Shown here in pieces: positions 25,576 to 36,691 of a DNA stretch of 64,000 nucleotides; positions within the stretch are counted from its first letter, which is position 1; each line of letters opens with the position of its first letter. The translations under genes and the position numbers were made by a program. The notes below the pieces were generated by a model. It was not told where the DNA came from. It did no database searches and saw nothing but the letters and a program-made list of their open reading frames with translations. This DNA is from Elysia chlorotica (taxonomy: Eukaryota > Mollusca > Gastropoda > Plakobranchidae), in contig RQTK01001056.1 of the NCBI GenBank assembly GCA_003991915.1, positions 104,727-168,726 on the forward strand. Direction: 5' to 3'.

Positions 25576-26136
25576 CGATAAGGGAACAACTCAGAGTGTG
25601 AGCCACATTCCTATTAACTTGTATAATTTTGCTAACTTTTAGACTATCCGCTTGGAATTCCTACAGACTGGAGAACCAAGGACATTTTTATTTAACTGTA
25701 TTTAGTACCCAGTACTTTGTACATATATGTATTCAAATGGTCACATCAGGGGGAAAATACGATGCGAGATCCTTAGGCCTAATCCTACGTTGTTTCGGTA
25801 ATATTAATGGGTTTTATCATAGGCCTATCTCGGTCAGAACATGTTATTCTGATATCTCAACTGTTAGGCTTGTGTTCAGAACAACGTTCGTGTTACTCAA
25901 ACAAATAAATATTGCACAAAGCCTAGATACAGATTTAAACTCCTTTGCATTTCAATTTCATCATAAGTAGTAATACTGCTTCATGTATCAAAAATGGAAA
26001 TCACGGAAGCCGGTGTTCTATCCCAGGGCTACCGCGCCCCGAACGAAGGTGGAGCTGTAAAGAATACAAGGCGTTGCACTCTCTGCAGGTCACTCGTTAT
26101 AAAACTGCATGGTCGCGCATACTTTTATATTTTAGA

Positions 26137-26351
26137 NNNNNNNNNNNNNNNNNNNNNNNNNNNNNNNNNNNNNNNNNNNNNNNNNNNNNNNNNNNNNNNN
26201 NNNNNNNNNNNNNNNNNNNNNNNNNNNNNNNNNNNNNNNNNNNNNNNNNNNNNNNNNNNNNNNNNNNNNNNNNNNNNNNNNNNNNNNNNNNNNNNNNNNN
26301 NNNNNNNNNNNNNNNNNNNNNNNNNNNNNNNNNNNNNNNNNNNNNNNNNNN
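26137..26351. other. Assembly gap (N)
   Basis: 215 N. The gap abuts an (ATA)n microsatellite, which probably caused the break. Confidence 1.

Positions 26352-26425
<74 letters not shown>
26352..26425. repeat. (ATA)n microsatellite at gap edge
   Basis: About 25 perfect ATA/TAA units. The left boundary is lost in the gap. Confidence 0.95.
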
Positions 26426-28697
26426 CAGTGGTTACTACCGTTTCAGCGTGGGATCAAAAAAGATTATTAAAACCCATAGATGTATTCTGTTAAAACCTTT
26501 TTTTTTCTAACTCCATCCGAGTAAAAATGTAGGCGTTAATACTTATATTTTTCACCAGTTTTTTTTTTTTTTTAACGGTCCATTGGTTTTTAAATAATTA
26601 TACGACAAAACAACACTGTTACCACTAAGTAAAGAAACGGCATGCACATACTCTAAGCTTATTACCTGTGTAACCTTTTTACAGGTTTACCTGACTTCGT
26701 ATATCTTGTTTATTTTTAGCTCTGCGATCACAGCGTCAGAATTTATGACATGATCTTTCGACTTCACCACTCGCTCAGAGCTCGGCTCAGGCGATTCACG
26801 CATTGCCAAACCGAACGGTTCATCGGCAAATTAAACAAATAAATCAATATTTATTGGGTTTGACATGAGGTCAAAATTTGATGTTTGACTTTCGTCATCC
26901 ATTTAAAATATAAAAATTGATCAAAAAGCAATTTTGGATTCCATATTTAAATATTTTTGATGTCATATATTATTTTTTCAAATAATATGTGCAGCGTAAA
27001 ATTAGACTTTTCTGTAGTTCCGAATCATCCTGGCCAGTAAAAGAGGCGGAAGTCAACAGGTAGGCAAAGCCGATTCTTTTGGCAACTTGCATCAAAACAT
27101 TGACTTGAGCTGAAAAAGCTCAAAGTCTTAAAGGTGAGACACGGATTAGAACAAAATCTAACATAGGCCCCGTAATGTGTTCATATAATAGATTCAGCCT
27201 ATTATGCATGTACAGAAAGTCTTAGATCTAGATAGATTGCATTCTTCTTCTTCTTCTTCTTCTTCTTCTTCTTCTTCTTCTTCTTCTTCTTCTTCTTCTT
27301 CTTCTTCTTCAGTATTGCTGCTCAAATTGAACATATTGAATGCTATTAGCAGGTTTGATTACTTCCAGGTTTAGTCACAGGGGCTTAGATCTAGATATTT
27401 TTGTAATTAACGTCCACAGATCTCTACATCTAGAGAATCTGTAGCTATACAATTAGATTTATATTCATCGAATCTAGATCTACATCATAGATCTAGTCTA
27501 GATTTGTAGGAGTTGCCCTATATAGAAGTAAGTTCATCTACCTTGAGTTTTAAACAGCCAACTTTAAAATCTCTAGATGAACTAGATCTATTTTGATAAG
27601 GGGTTTAGACTTTTAGATCTAGAATAGAATGCACTAGCAAAACATAGCCTATGTTGCGTAAAAATATGAAAATTATAAGAAGACTTTAACGACAAGACGA
27701 GAGCTACGTCATGTTTGTGCATTCTGCCCCAAGACCCTAGTGCAGATATATTATCTAGATTCTATACAGCAGTAATTACAAGGACATTGAAGATTAAAAA
27801 TCTGAATCATTCCTAGCTTTAAGATGCCCTGTAAACATCAAATGTACACTCCATGTTGTGATGGGAATTAAAAAAAAAAAATGTTGTCTCAATCTAAATC
27901 TACATCTATAGCACTGATCGTGGTTTCTGAAATATCGATTTGATAAACTTTTAGGTTTAAAAAAGATGAAGTTCTCTATAAATTAGATAAGATCATGAAG
28001 ATATGTATAAAGAGAGTGTTCAAAGCTCGAGCTAGTTACTTGTACAACATCTCCTAGGTATCTAGAAAAATCCTGGCAGTGGGACCCAGAGATGGCGTAC
28101 CTGGGAATCGATCAGCATGATTATTGTTATAAATATCGATTCAACCATTAGGGAAAACATGTCTGCCAAATGAGGACGCAAACTGTTGATCTCCTGCATA
28201 AAATAAAGATGCTTGAAGTCTAATCCTAGTGCTAACTTGCCTTCAATAAACTACATTTCAAGTCTAAGAAAACCTGTACCACTAAGCCATAAGAGTCTGG
28301 TCAAATTATTGAACTTCAAACAATGATAAAGCCATCACACTAAAACAGATGAGAAATGAAATACATTTAGTGACATGACAATGATAGGACGAACAGGATT
28401 CATACATAAATGATAATTCTCTACGCCCCCCCTTAAGTCTTTGGAGGAAGAATGAATTCAAAGGCTGAAAAATAATGGAGAGATAACAGGGAATAGAACA
28501 GAGATCAATGTCGAGGCGGCTGCCTGGCCTGTTCAGAGGTTCATGTACAGATTTGGGGAGTAACACAGAATCAGAACTGAAATTGAAATGAAATTAAGTC
28601 TTATATCTCCTAAATCCTGTGGAGTGGACTATAAACTAGTAATGATGTGTTAAACTGAAATGCAAAAGAACTTGGACAGTTCAAAATGTAAGGTCAT
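26426..28697. other. Intergenic region, no gene recognised
   Basis: AT-rich. Holds a (TTC)n tract and a cluster of AGATCTAG/TCTAGATC palindromic words between about 27165 and 27625. On the minus strand a purine run ending GGGGGGCG at about 28424-28434 lies after the Ty3-type fragment and may be its polypurine tract. No LTR could be delimited. Confidence 0.4.
27243..27310. repeat. (TTC)n microsatellite
   Basis: More than 20 perfect TTC units. Confidence 0.95.
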
Positions 28698-29890
28698 TTA
28701 AATGTCATTTTCTGGCGTGGCCCTCTGTGAGCGGGTTGTCCTTGTAGCTGGTAGTGTCATTGGAGCTTCCAGGCGACCCGGATTATTGAAGGGCCTGAGG
28801 GCTTTGAGTGCACGAGGTTCGTGACGAGTCTGTGAAGTCACATGTGGTGTGTCCAGTTGAGCCCTTGGGGGTGGTGTATCATCAGGGATGTTGAAATCCA
28901 GCACGTCACCAGGGGCGTTCATCGACTCCGGTGTGGGCGTCTCTAAAGCCTTCTGGGTGTCGGTCATAGTTCCATTCTGTGGGCTGATGGTGTTTGTTCG
29001 GGGCATAGCGTATGGTGTAGGTTTGGCTGGCTGAACAGTTGTCTTTGTGACGATGTTCGGGGTCTGATGGTTGGGAGTCAGCGTTGGTTGGAGGACAACA
29101 GGATCTGGTAGCATGGCCAGTGGGGCTCTAGGAATGACTGGTACGTACTTTCTTAAGAATTTCCTGTTTCTCAATGTGACTCTGCCAGAGCCATCAACTC
29201 GCACAACATACTGGTCAAATTGTCGGACCTCAATGATGATAACAGACTGTTCACTTTGTCGGATTTGGGCCAACTTGATTTTGGATGCGCACACAGTCTC
29301 CGACTCAAAGTGGTTGGAGCAGGCGAGTATTGGCTGAAAGTCGCTCCGCCTGTCGCATATGTCTGTTCCTTAGGGCATCTTCTCGTGCAGATAATGTGTC
29401 CTGCCATGTGTTGTGTGGTTGGTATTTACCAGGGTGTATCGGATTGGGCGACCAAACAAACACATTGCTGGCGACAGGTTTGTGTCCCGATCTGGCGTAT
29501 TCCTATATTGTAGGATTGCTCTCTGAAAAGCATCTGTGTTCAGATCACCACTGGGACTGCGTTTTGGGTGATGAGACGCTTGATTGTTTTGACTCCCACT
29601 TCAGCTCTGCAATTGCTATGGGCAAAAGCCACTGACAAAACACGGTGGTGAACTCCCCAATTTCTTAGGAATGTTCTTGTAGCATTCTCGTAGCATTAGC
29701 CGTAAACTCTGGTCCACCGTCTGATGATAGTTCATCGCTGATACCATAGGTGACAAATGTTCTTCTCAAAGCAGAAATCAGCCCAAGCGATCCATTCGTA
29801 GACTTTTCAACTATGGGCCAGTTGCTATATCTATCCACTATGACGAGGTAGTTGTGGCCAGCGTAGCTAAAGAAGTCAGCACCTGGGGGG
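28698..29890 (-). pseudogene. Ty3-type retrotransposon integrase fragment, broken
   Basis: The minus strand from about 29890 encodes the start of an integrase core: DFFSYAGHNYLVIVDRYSNW, then TYGISDELSSDGGPEF, then [11 protein letters not shown] and [12 protein letters not shown]. These are rve-domain landmarks of Ty3-type pol polyproteins. At least two frame changes and internal stops separate these blocks. The last 198 codons (28698-29294) form an open C-terminus with VRVDGSGRVTLRNRKFLRKY, typical of the post-integrase tail, followed by a Pro/Thr-rich stretch. Gag, protease and RT are absent, so it is a 5'-truncated dead copy. A retrotransposon, not a host gene. Confidence 0.8.
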
Positions 29891-30289
29891 CACTTTTTTT
29901 GGGAATCACGAGATTTATAAGCTATTCCAAAAATCTAACGCATGTGGCATTTTATTTTTCATTTCATTGTCCTCCTGAAACTTTTTGTGCTGGCATCTAA
30001 TAGTTTCTCTTTTTTTTTTATCATACTCTAATTTTTCTGAAAGTCATTGGTTAAATTTTTTTTAAATTATGGTATATACATACTATATAGAATCAATGGA
30101 CTATGATTCAATGGTTTCATTTCAGTTTTCACAGATGTTTATAGTTCCTGCTTTTTGTCATATTTTCAGTATTTTCCAGATGATTGAATTGTCAGGCCCT
30201 GATGACAACTTGCAGTTAAAGCTGCTTGTGACAGGTGAGTTTAGAATAGGTTAAGAGAAGTCATTAGGCAGTAAAAAGATGAGGGGGAG

Positions 30290-30420
30290 GGGGTGCAAGG
30301 TAGCTTAGTGGGCGGAGTGACTTCTGGTCATGAATCTGATTCAGGGCGCCTCTCTCTCGACTTGCTGGATCAGTGTCACTGTCAATATGACCAGCTGAGC
30401 TTTATGTCCATCTTATCATT
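30290..30420 (+). repeat. Decayed SINE copy
   Basis: GCAAGGTAGCTTAGTGGGCGGAG resembles an A box, and CTTGCTGGATCAGTGTCACTGTCAATATGACC followed by AGCTGAG matches the body GGTCGGTGTCAGTATAATGTGACCGGCTGAG of the intact copy. Confidence 0.5.
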
Positions 30421-31934
30421 AAATTTGATTTTTTATCTTTGCCTCAGTTAATGCTCTAGTGTCAACCCTGAAGTATAAAACATATTGCAAAGAACATATA
30501 ATTCCTTTCAGCTTTTACAAAAGCTTTGGACATCAAGTCTATCGTAGATTTCACTAGTGACTTTGTTAAGTTTTGCAAAAATTTTGATTTTTGTTGTTGT
30601 TGTTTCATTGTTGCTTTCAATCAATTTTATTTTTATTTAATTTAAAATGTTATGGGCAATGTTTGACATTGTTTCTGTCTGAGTGAAAAATAGCTAAAAG
30701 TGTTAACTTCACCCTTGATGTCTTAAGAGTAATAAGACCCTGTAAATAAGAATTAAAAAATTTTATCTTTATTTTTGTTGCTCATATAATTATATGAAGC
30801 TGAGATAGAAGTCCACCGTTTTCCAGTGATTTGATTTTTCGTTAAAACAAACTTTTTATCACTGAATAACATTTTTTTTTGTCTCTGCTTTAACTTTAGC
30901 ACCCATCCCCTATATAAACTTTGTTATATATATATAATGGAATTTTTGGGGGCCTTTAGTTTTAAAAAAGCTTTGGACATCTGTCTCTTTAAGTTTCTAT
31001 TATTGTTTTGATGTTTAAAGTTGTTTTTTAAATAGTGCTTCAGAGTAGTAAAATTGCTGTGCAAAAGTATAAAATATATTGTTTTACTCTATGTTTGAGG
31101 AATGTTTTACATCTTTCCCTATTTAGGTTGACAATAGCTTTTATCACGTACATTTATGCGGTGAAATATACTTTTTTATTAATGAAAGTTTTCAACTCTG
31201 CAAAAATTTTTATCCCACCTTTATTGGTTCAAGAGATATGTTAGGAATTTGCAAAAACCCTTAAAACAGTGTGTTCATAAGCATTTTTTATAAAATATTG
31301 TGACTTGGTTGAGTTAAAAAAGTGAGTTTATACTATTATAGACTCAACCTATGATTTCTCGAACCGTGTATATGCAAGAGATAAGCATCTCCAAAATTAT
31401 AAGTAGGCACTGTATGTGATTTTCTTTCTTCATATCATTATCCTCCTGAAATCCTTTGTTGTTGGGATCTACCAGTGGTGCCATTTTTCTGTAAATATAC
31501 AGATTTTCAGTAAGTCTTTCCAGGGGTTATGCTTTATTATTAAGCTTTATGCGAAAAGGTTCAGTAAAGAAAAAAAAATTAAGAATCCAGTTCACAACGA
31601 TTCTATCTTTGGCACTTCTTTTTTATTTATCATGCACCTGTTTATCAGAAAGTCATTGGTGATTTTTTTCTCCTCATGTATTATGTTTTCATCTTTCAGT
31701 TCACATTCTCTTTTCAGTCCTAACTGATGTTGATAATTTCTGTTTGTTTTTCTTTCTCAGATTCCAGCATCTCCGATACTATTTCTCATTTGATTGTCTG
31801 GTCCTTATGAAGATTTTCATCTACAGTTGCCATATCAAGTCAGTTCAATTTTCATATTAGCTTAACTTAAAGAACTCATTCTGGTTTTAAACAGAAACCA
31901 CATTTGACCAGTAAATAGAGTGGACGGGTTAAGA

Positions 31935-32085
31935 GGGGGGGGCAGGGCAAGGTAGTTCAGTCGGTAGATATTCAAATTCCTAAGATAAACTTGTTAGACG
32001 TGAAATCTAGGCACCTATCCACAAGATAGTCTAGTCACTGATATTGGACGTTCAGAAGTTAATAATCAACCAACCAATTAATAGA
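31935..32085 (+). repeat. Decayed SINE copy with internal deletion
   Basis: GCAAGGTAGTTCAGTCGGTAG resembles an A box. The 3' part CCTATCCACAAGATAGTCTA followed by GTCACTGATATTGGACGTTCA matches the intact SINE end CCGTCCACAATATAGCCTATATAGTGCTGACGTTGGACGTTCA. Most of the body is missing. Confidence 0.5.
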
Positions 32086-32509
32086 ATATGCATAATTCAG
32101 GAATGCGAATTTTTTAGGCTTTTTCTCTGGCTTGACCCTTAAACATTATTAGTTATATTCTATCATAATTATAATACAAGTTTATCTCTTTCTGTGAGTT
32201 CTTTAATTTCGCAAAGATACAGTACAACCACAATTGTTTAATTTTTGTATTTGACAATGTAGATAGTATTTTTGCACATAATGTTTTTGATGTTTAGGAA
32301 AATTGTCTGTTGATATACATGATATACAAATATTTAGTTCTCTGTGTCTTCTACATCACAAAACTTGATATCTTGCAGAGGGCATTATGGGAATTAAGAG
32401 ATGGAAATTGATACTACGTGCAAATCAAGGGCTAAATTAATGTTTTTTTTATTACATGGGAAAATAAACTTAGTGGACTAACAGTTTCACGCCTTTTATT
32501 TCATTCTAG

Positions 32510-35500
32510 GGAAACATCTGTAGCTACATGCAACCATGGACTGAGTCATTTCTGCAATGCTTCTGAAGATGCCAGGCAGTTGCAAGACCAATCAAATAAA
32601 ATGGATCATCCAATTGTTGTTTTTCAACATTTTAACTGCATATTTGCGCAGATTTGATATGCTGCGAGTACAACCACATGACAATAACTTGTTAGAATCA
32701 GTTTGATAAACAATTTTCTCTTCAACCAAGCTACCTGCCGTGTTAAAAGATGTCTCAGTTGAGTTTTCAGTGTTCTATTTGTTCAGAAAGTTTTGATAGT
32801 GCCAAGTCTCTTGGGGCTCATGTAGAAAGTCATGACAAACCGAAAGCGTTTCGGTGTGGATTCTGCGAGGAGCAGTTCCATGAATATGATCTTTTGCTTA
32901 CCCACATTGCTGTTTCCCATGGCAATTTACCCTTTTTGTATAGTTGCACAATTTGCAAGGTCAAATTTCAAATGCTAAATATTTTAGAAAAACATGTTCT
33001 ACATTGTCATAAAAATAAATCTAGCGAAGCTGAGCCCCCTGCTTCGGTTTCTGGAGAAACGGGAGAGAAGGGCTGTACTGATGATCCAGGCACTGGGGAG
33101 GGAGGTGGAAATAAAGATGATGAGTCTGATGAAGAGGACAAATATTTTGGCAGTCTTAAAAAATCTAAAGATGCTAGCGGGCTAGCTCTAGATTCAAAGG
33201 CAGGATGCAGCACCAAAAAGAAACCCACAAGCGGGGCTTCCCGTAAAACATCAAAAACAAGTGGAGGAGTAAAAAGACTGAAGCCAAAGAAAAATGAAAA
33301 ACACCAACCCCGCCTTGATAAAACTGCAGTTACCCAATATCGCCCTCTTAGAATGAAAAATCCAGTGGGGGTTACGGATAGACTGAAGGAGAAACTGAAG
33401 GGGCGGCAGATACTTCCAAGCCCTGGTGTTTCAGCCGGACCCCAGAAGGTGTTGAGTCTGAACGACTTAAAAAAAGCTTCTCGAAAGAAGGCAGCTGGTG
33501 GTACATCACTTGGGTCTGTGGAATCCCAGGTCGATTCCATAATGAAGACAGAGGCAGATGCTAACAATTCTTTCCGCTGCACAATCTGTGCTCAATCGTT
33601 TGATGAAATGCGAAAACTTGGAGAGCACATCCGCAGTCACAGTATTGAAGAAAGCTACAGCATCCAGTGCGTGCAGTGTAAAACCCATTTTGACAATTTG
33701 CTGGCACTGAAAAAGCATTTGACTGATACTGATTGTAAAGGTTTCTCTTGTCCGACTTGCGACACGTCGTTTGGTTTAGAAGCTGTGCTGATAAGACACG
33801 TAGTACATGCTCATAAAGATAAAGAAGAAATGAAGTGTGAAACTTGTGGCAAAGTATTTACTGATAGAAATGCTTGGGCACGTCATGAGGGAACACATGC
33901 TAAATCTTTACAGTTTGTATGTACTGTTTGTAAGAAAAGGTTTGTTAACCTAGAAGGTGTTAGGAGACATATTAAAGCTCAACATCACAGCAACATGGGC
34001 CCGCAAAAAACAATCCAGGATTCACTTGATTCTTCTTTTTATGACAAAGATCTTTATCCAAATGAGGACAGTTCGGCAAATATAAATTCTGTTATACCTT
34101 TGAAAGATTTAAAGACTGAGATGTCTTCAGCTCCACCCGAAGTACAGCCTCCTTCTGTCCATGCGCTATCACTCACTGATTTGACCGGAAATGACACTGA
34201 TCATTTCCAGATTCAAAGCTCTAGCCGCCCAGCCCAGAGTAATTCTTTAGTTGACTCCGATGACGGGAGTACACCGTGCTGCAAGGTTTGTTTCCAGATG
34301 TTTGGCACAGAGGAAGAACTCAATGAGCATGTGAGCAGCCATGAAATAGATGACTGCTACAGCATCCAGTGTATTATGTGTAAAGTCCACTTTAACAGCA
34401 TGGCTTCTCTAGACAGACATGTAACTCACACTGATTGCAAAGGCTTCTTCTGCTCGGAATGCCACATTTCATTTGGTCTAGAGGCCCATCTTCTGAAACA
34501 CAATGTTCATGTTCACAAAAAAGGGGCCACAGATATGAAGTGTGGTGAATGTGACAAAACCTTTACCAAGTATGGGGCGTGGGCCCGACATGAGGCAAAC
34601 CATGTCAAATTTAAACAATTTGTGTGCAAATTATGCGGTGAAAGTGTTTCAACTCTTGACCATATGCAGAAAAGTCACCTCCTTAGAAAGCATAAAGTTT
34701 ACATAAAATCCAAACAGCATGATCAAACTTTACCAAAGTGGGAAGCTCAAAATGAGTCTGGAGCACAAGTTGGTCTCAGCTTTTCATGCAAAATTTGTTC
34801 TGAGTCATTCACAAACCCAGAAGAACTTGATCTGCATGTCAGCAGTCATCTAATTGAAGAATGCTACCACATTCAATGCCCCAAGTGCAAAATCTATGTT
34901 GACGATGAGGAGATGCTGGAAAAGCATTTGAAAGAGACTGATTGTCCTGGCTTTGTCTGTTCCATATGTGAGAAATCTTTTGCCCTGGAATATTCGCTGT
35001 GTAAACACATGGTTCAAGTGCACAAAGTTACTGACAAAGATATGAAATGTGAAAAGTGTGGTCACAAATCAAAAAACATCAACATATGGGCTTACCATGA
35101 AGCCGGTCATGCTCAGTGCCAATATGAATGTAAAATATGCAACAAAAAGTCACACTCACATAAAATTTTTCATGACACTCACATGCCTCGGGTACACAAC
35201 ATAAGAACATCTAAAATGACTACAGGTAGCTCTAGGAGTAGGAAGAAGAAAGCGGAACCCAGTGGATTTAAGGTTTGGGTGAATTGTGACTTGTGTGGTG
35301 GAAAATCTCCAGACCCACCAACTCTGGCCACTCACAGAACGTTCCACTTCATGGATGGAAAGTTTAAAATCCAGTGCAGTGGTTGCCCCGAGACTTTCAG
35401 TCAGCTGCATGAGTTGAACTCTCATGTGCAGCAGAGGCAGTGTACAAAGTACTACTGTTATGAATGCAGATTGTATTTCTCAACCGAACATGATTTTGTA

Positions 35501-36691
35501 TTGCATAGAATAGAAAGACATGAAAGGCTTTCTTACTCAGGGATGTACCAGTGTTATACTTGCCGCAAAAATTTTGTAACATACGCAGATTTTGTTGCTC
35601 ATGCTGTTGAGGAGCATGTGGCGTCAAAGCCATTCTCCTGTCTGATCTGCAATGCTACATTTAGTTCTTATGTCTCATTGAGAGCCCACCTTAACAAGGT
35701 CCATACACTCATTGAGGATGAAAAGGATCAGGTAGACTTCAGGTGTTTTAAATGCCTTGCCACATTTGGATCCAAGGAAGCACTTAACGTTCACAGATGG
35801 TTTCACAGAAATCCGAAACTCCTCCTGAAAAAGGAAGATGGTACCGTTGAAAATGAGTCAAGCTGTCCCACTTTCATGACTCCTTTCTTTTGTCAAGTAT
35901 GCAACATTGGTTTTAGTAGATCGTATGACTTTCATGAGCACTGCTTGCACAGCACTAAAGTTGATGAAAAATCGGAATGCCCAACTTGTAAAGAGCTTGT
36001 ATCAAGTAAAAACTTAAAGCAACACATGGTTAAACATGCAGCAAAGCTTTTGTGCACATATTGTGGAAGAGTCTTTCATAATAAGCAGACGTTAAGAAAT
36101 CACACCCTGGTCTGCCATTCAGATGTAAACCCTTTCCAGTGTAATATTTGCCACAAATCCTTGTCAAGTGCACTAAGGCTGACGCAGCATATGTATTTAC
36201 ACACAGGATACAAACCGTTTGAGTGCAAGATCTGTGGAAAAAGGTTCACTCTTCAAAACCTTCTGGAATCTCACATAGGTACACATTCACAGAAAAAACT
36301 CTACAAATGTCAATTCTGCGATTACAAATGTAGACACAAAACTCAGTTATCTACCCATATGGATAGACATAAAGGCATAAAGCGCTTCATCTGTCACATT
36401 TGTGGTAAGCGATTTGCCACTGCAAGTTCCAGAGCCAGCCACATCAGACGCCACAATGGAGAAAAATATGCTTGCCCACTCTGTGGTAAACAATTTGCAT
36501 CCAAATTTTACATTGAAAGCCACATGCGGACGCACACCAAGGAAAAGCCTTTCCAATGTCCTAAATGTGAAATTAGTTTTGCCATGGCCAGCAATTTGAA
36601 CTCCCACGTTAAGAAAGTTCATGGAGATCAATTCTTCAAATGGTTCCAAGAGCAAAAGAAAATGTCCAGATTTAAATCAGAGGGTGATTGA
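32510..36691 (+). CDS. Poly-zinc-finger protein, about 33 C2H2-type fingers
   Basis: The coding part is one uninterrupted exon, 32750-36691, 1313 aa; 32510-32749 is the presumed 5' UTR part of that exon. Likely a nuclear DNA-binding protein, targets unknown. Fingers 1-3 lie at the N-terminus, followed by an acidic then Lys-rich linker (about residues 95-270), then fingers 4-33. Fingers 4-8, 9-13 and 14-18 are three copies of a five-finger module of about 140 residues with shared signatures: SH.IEE/DDCY.IQC, TDCKGF, FGLEA, MKC..C and WARHE. In each module the second finger ends H-x5-C, so it is C2HC. The C-terminal fingers 27-33 have more regular spacing with TGYKPFECK-like linkers and end VHGDQFFKWFQEQKK. 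The start is the first ATG (AAGATGTCTC). No KRAB, SCAN, BTB or ZAD domain is seen. Paralogue of 45629-48900. Confidence 0.93.

Larger units (their letters stand above)
29891..32509. other. Region upstream of the first zinc-finger gene
   Basis: No coding exon recognised. It contains a diverged duplication (about 29940-30240 and 31425-31840) and two decayed SINE-like pieces (30290-30420 and 31935-32085). It probably includes the 5' UTR intron of the zinc-finger gene, because a good 3' splice site (TTTCATTCTAG) ends at 32509. Confidence 0.45.

Noticed and set aside
25945..26470. Open frames running through the N gap.
   Set aside because: They consist mostly of undetermined bases.
28306..28566. 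86-codon minus-strand frame after the Ty3-type fragment as an extra protein (env-like).
   Set aside because: No membrane or signal features and no homology recognised; more likely LTR or flanking DNA after a polypurine tract.
33007..33582. 191-codon minus-strand open frame inside the first zinc-finger gene.
   Set aside because: Shadow of the strongly coding plus strand; no domain and no splice support.
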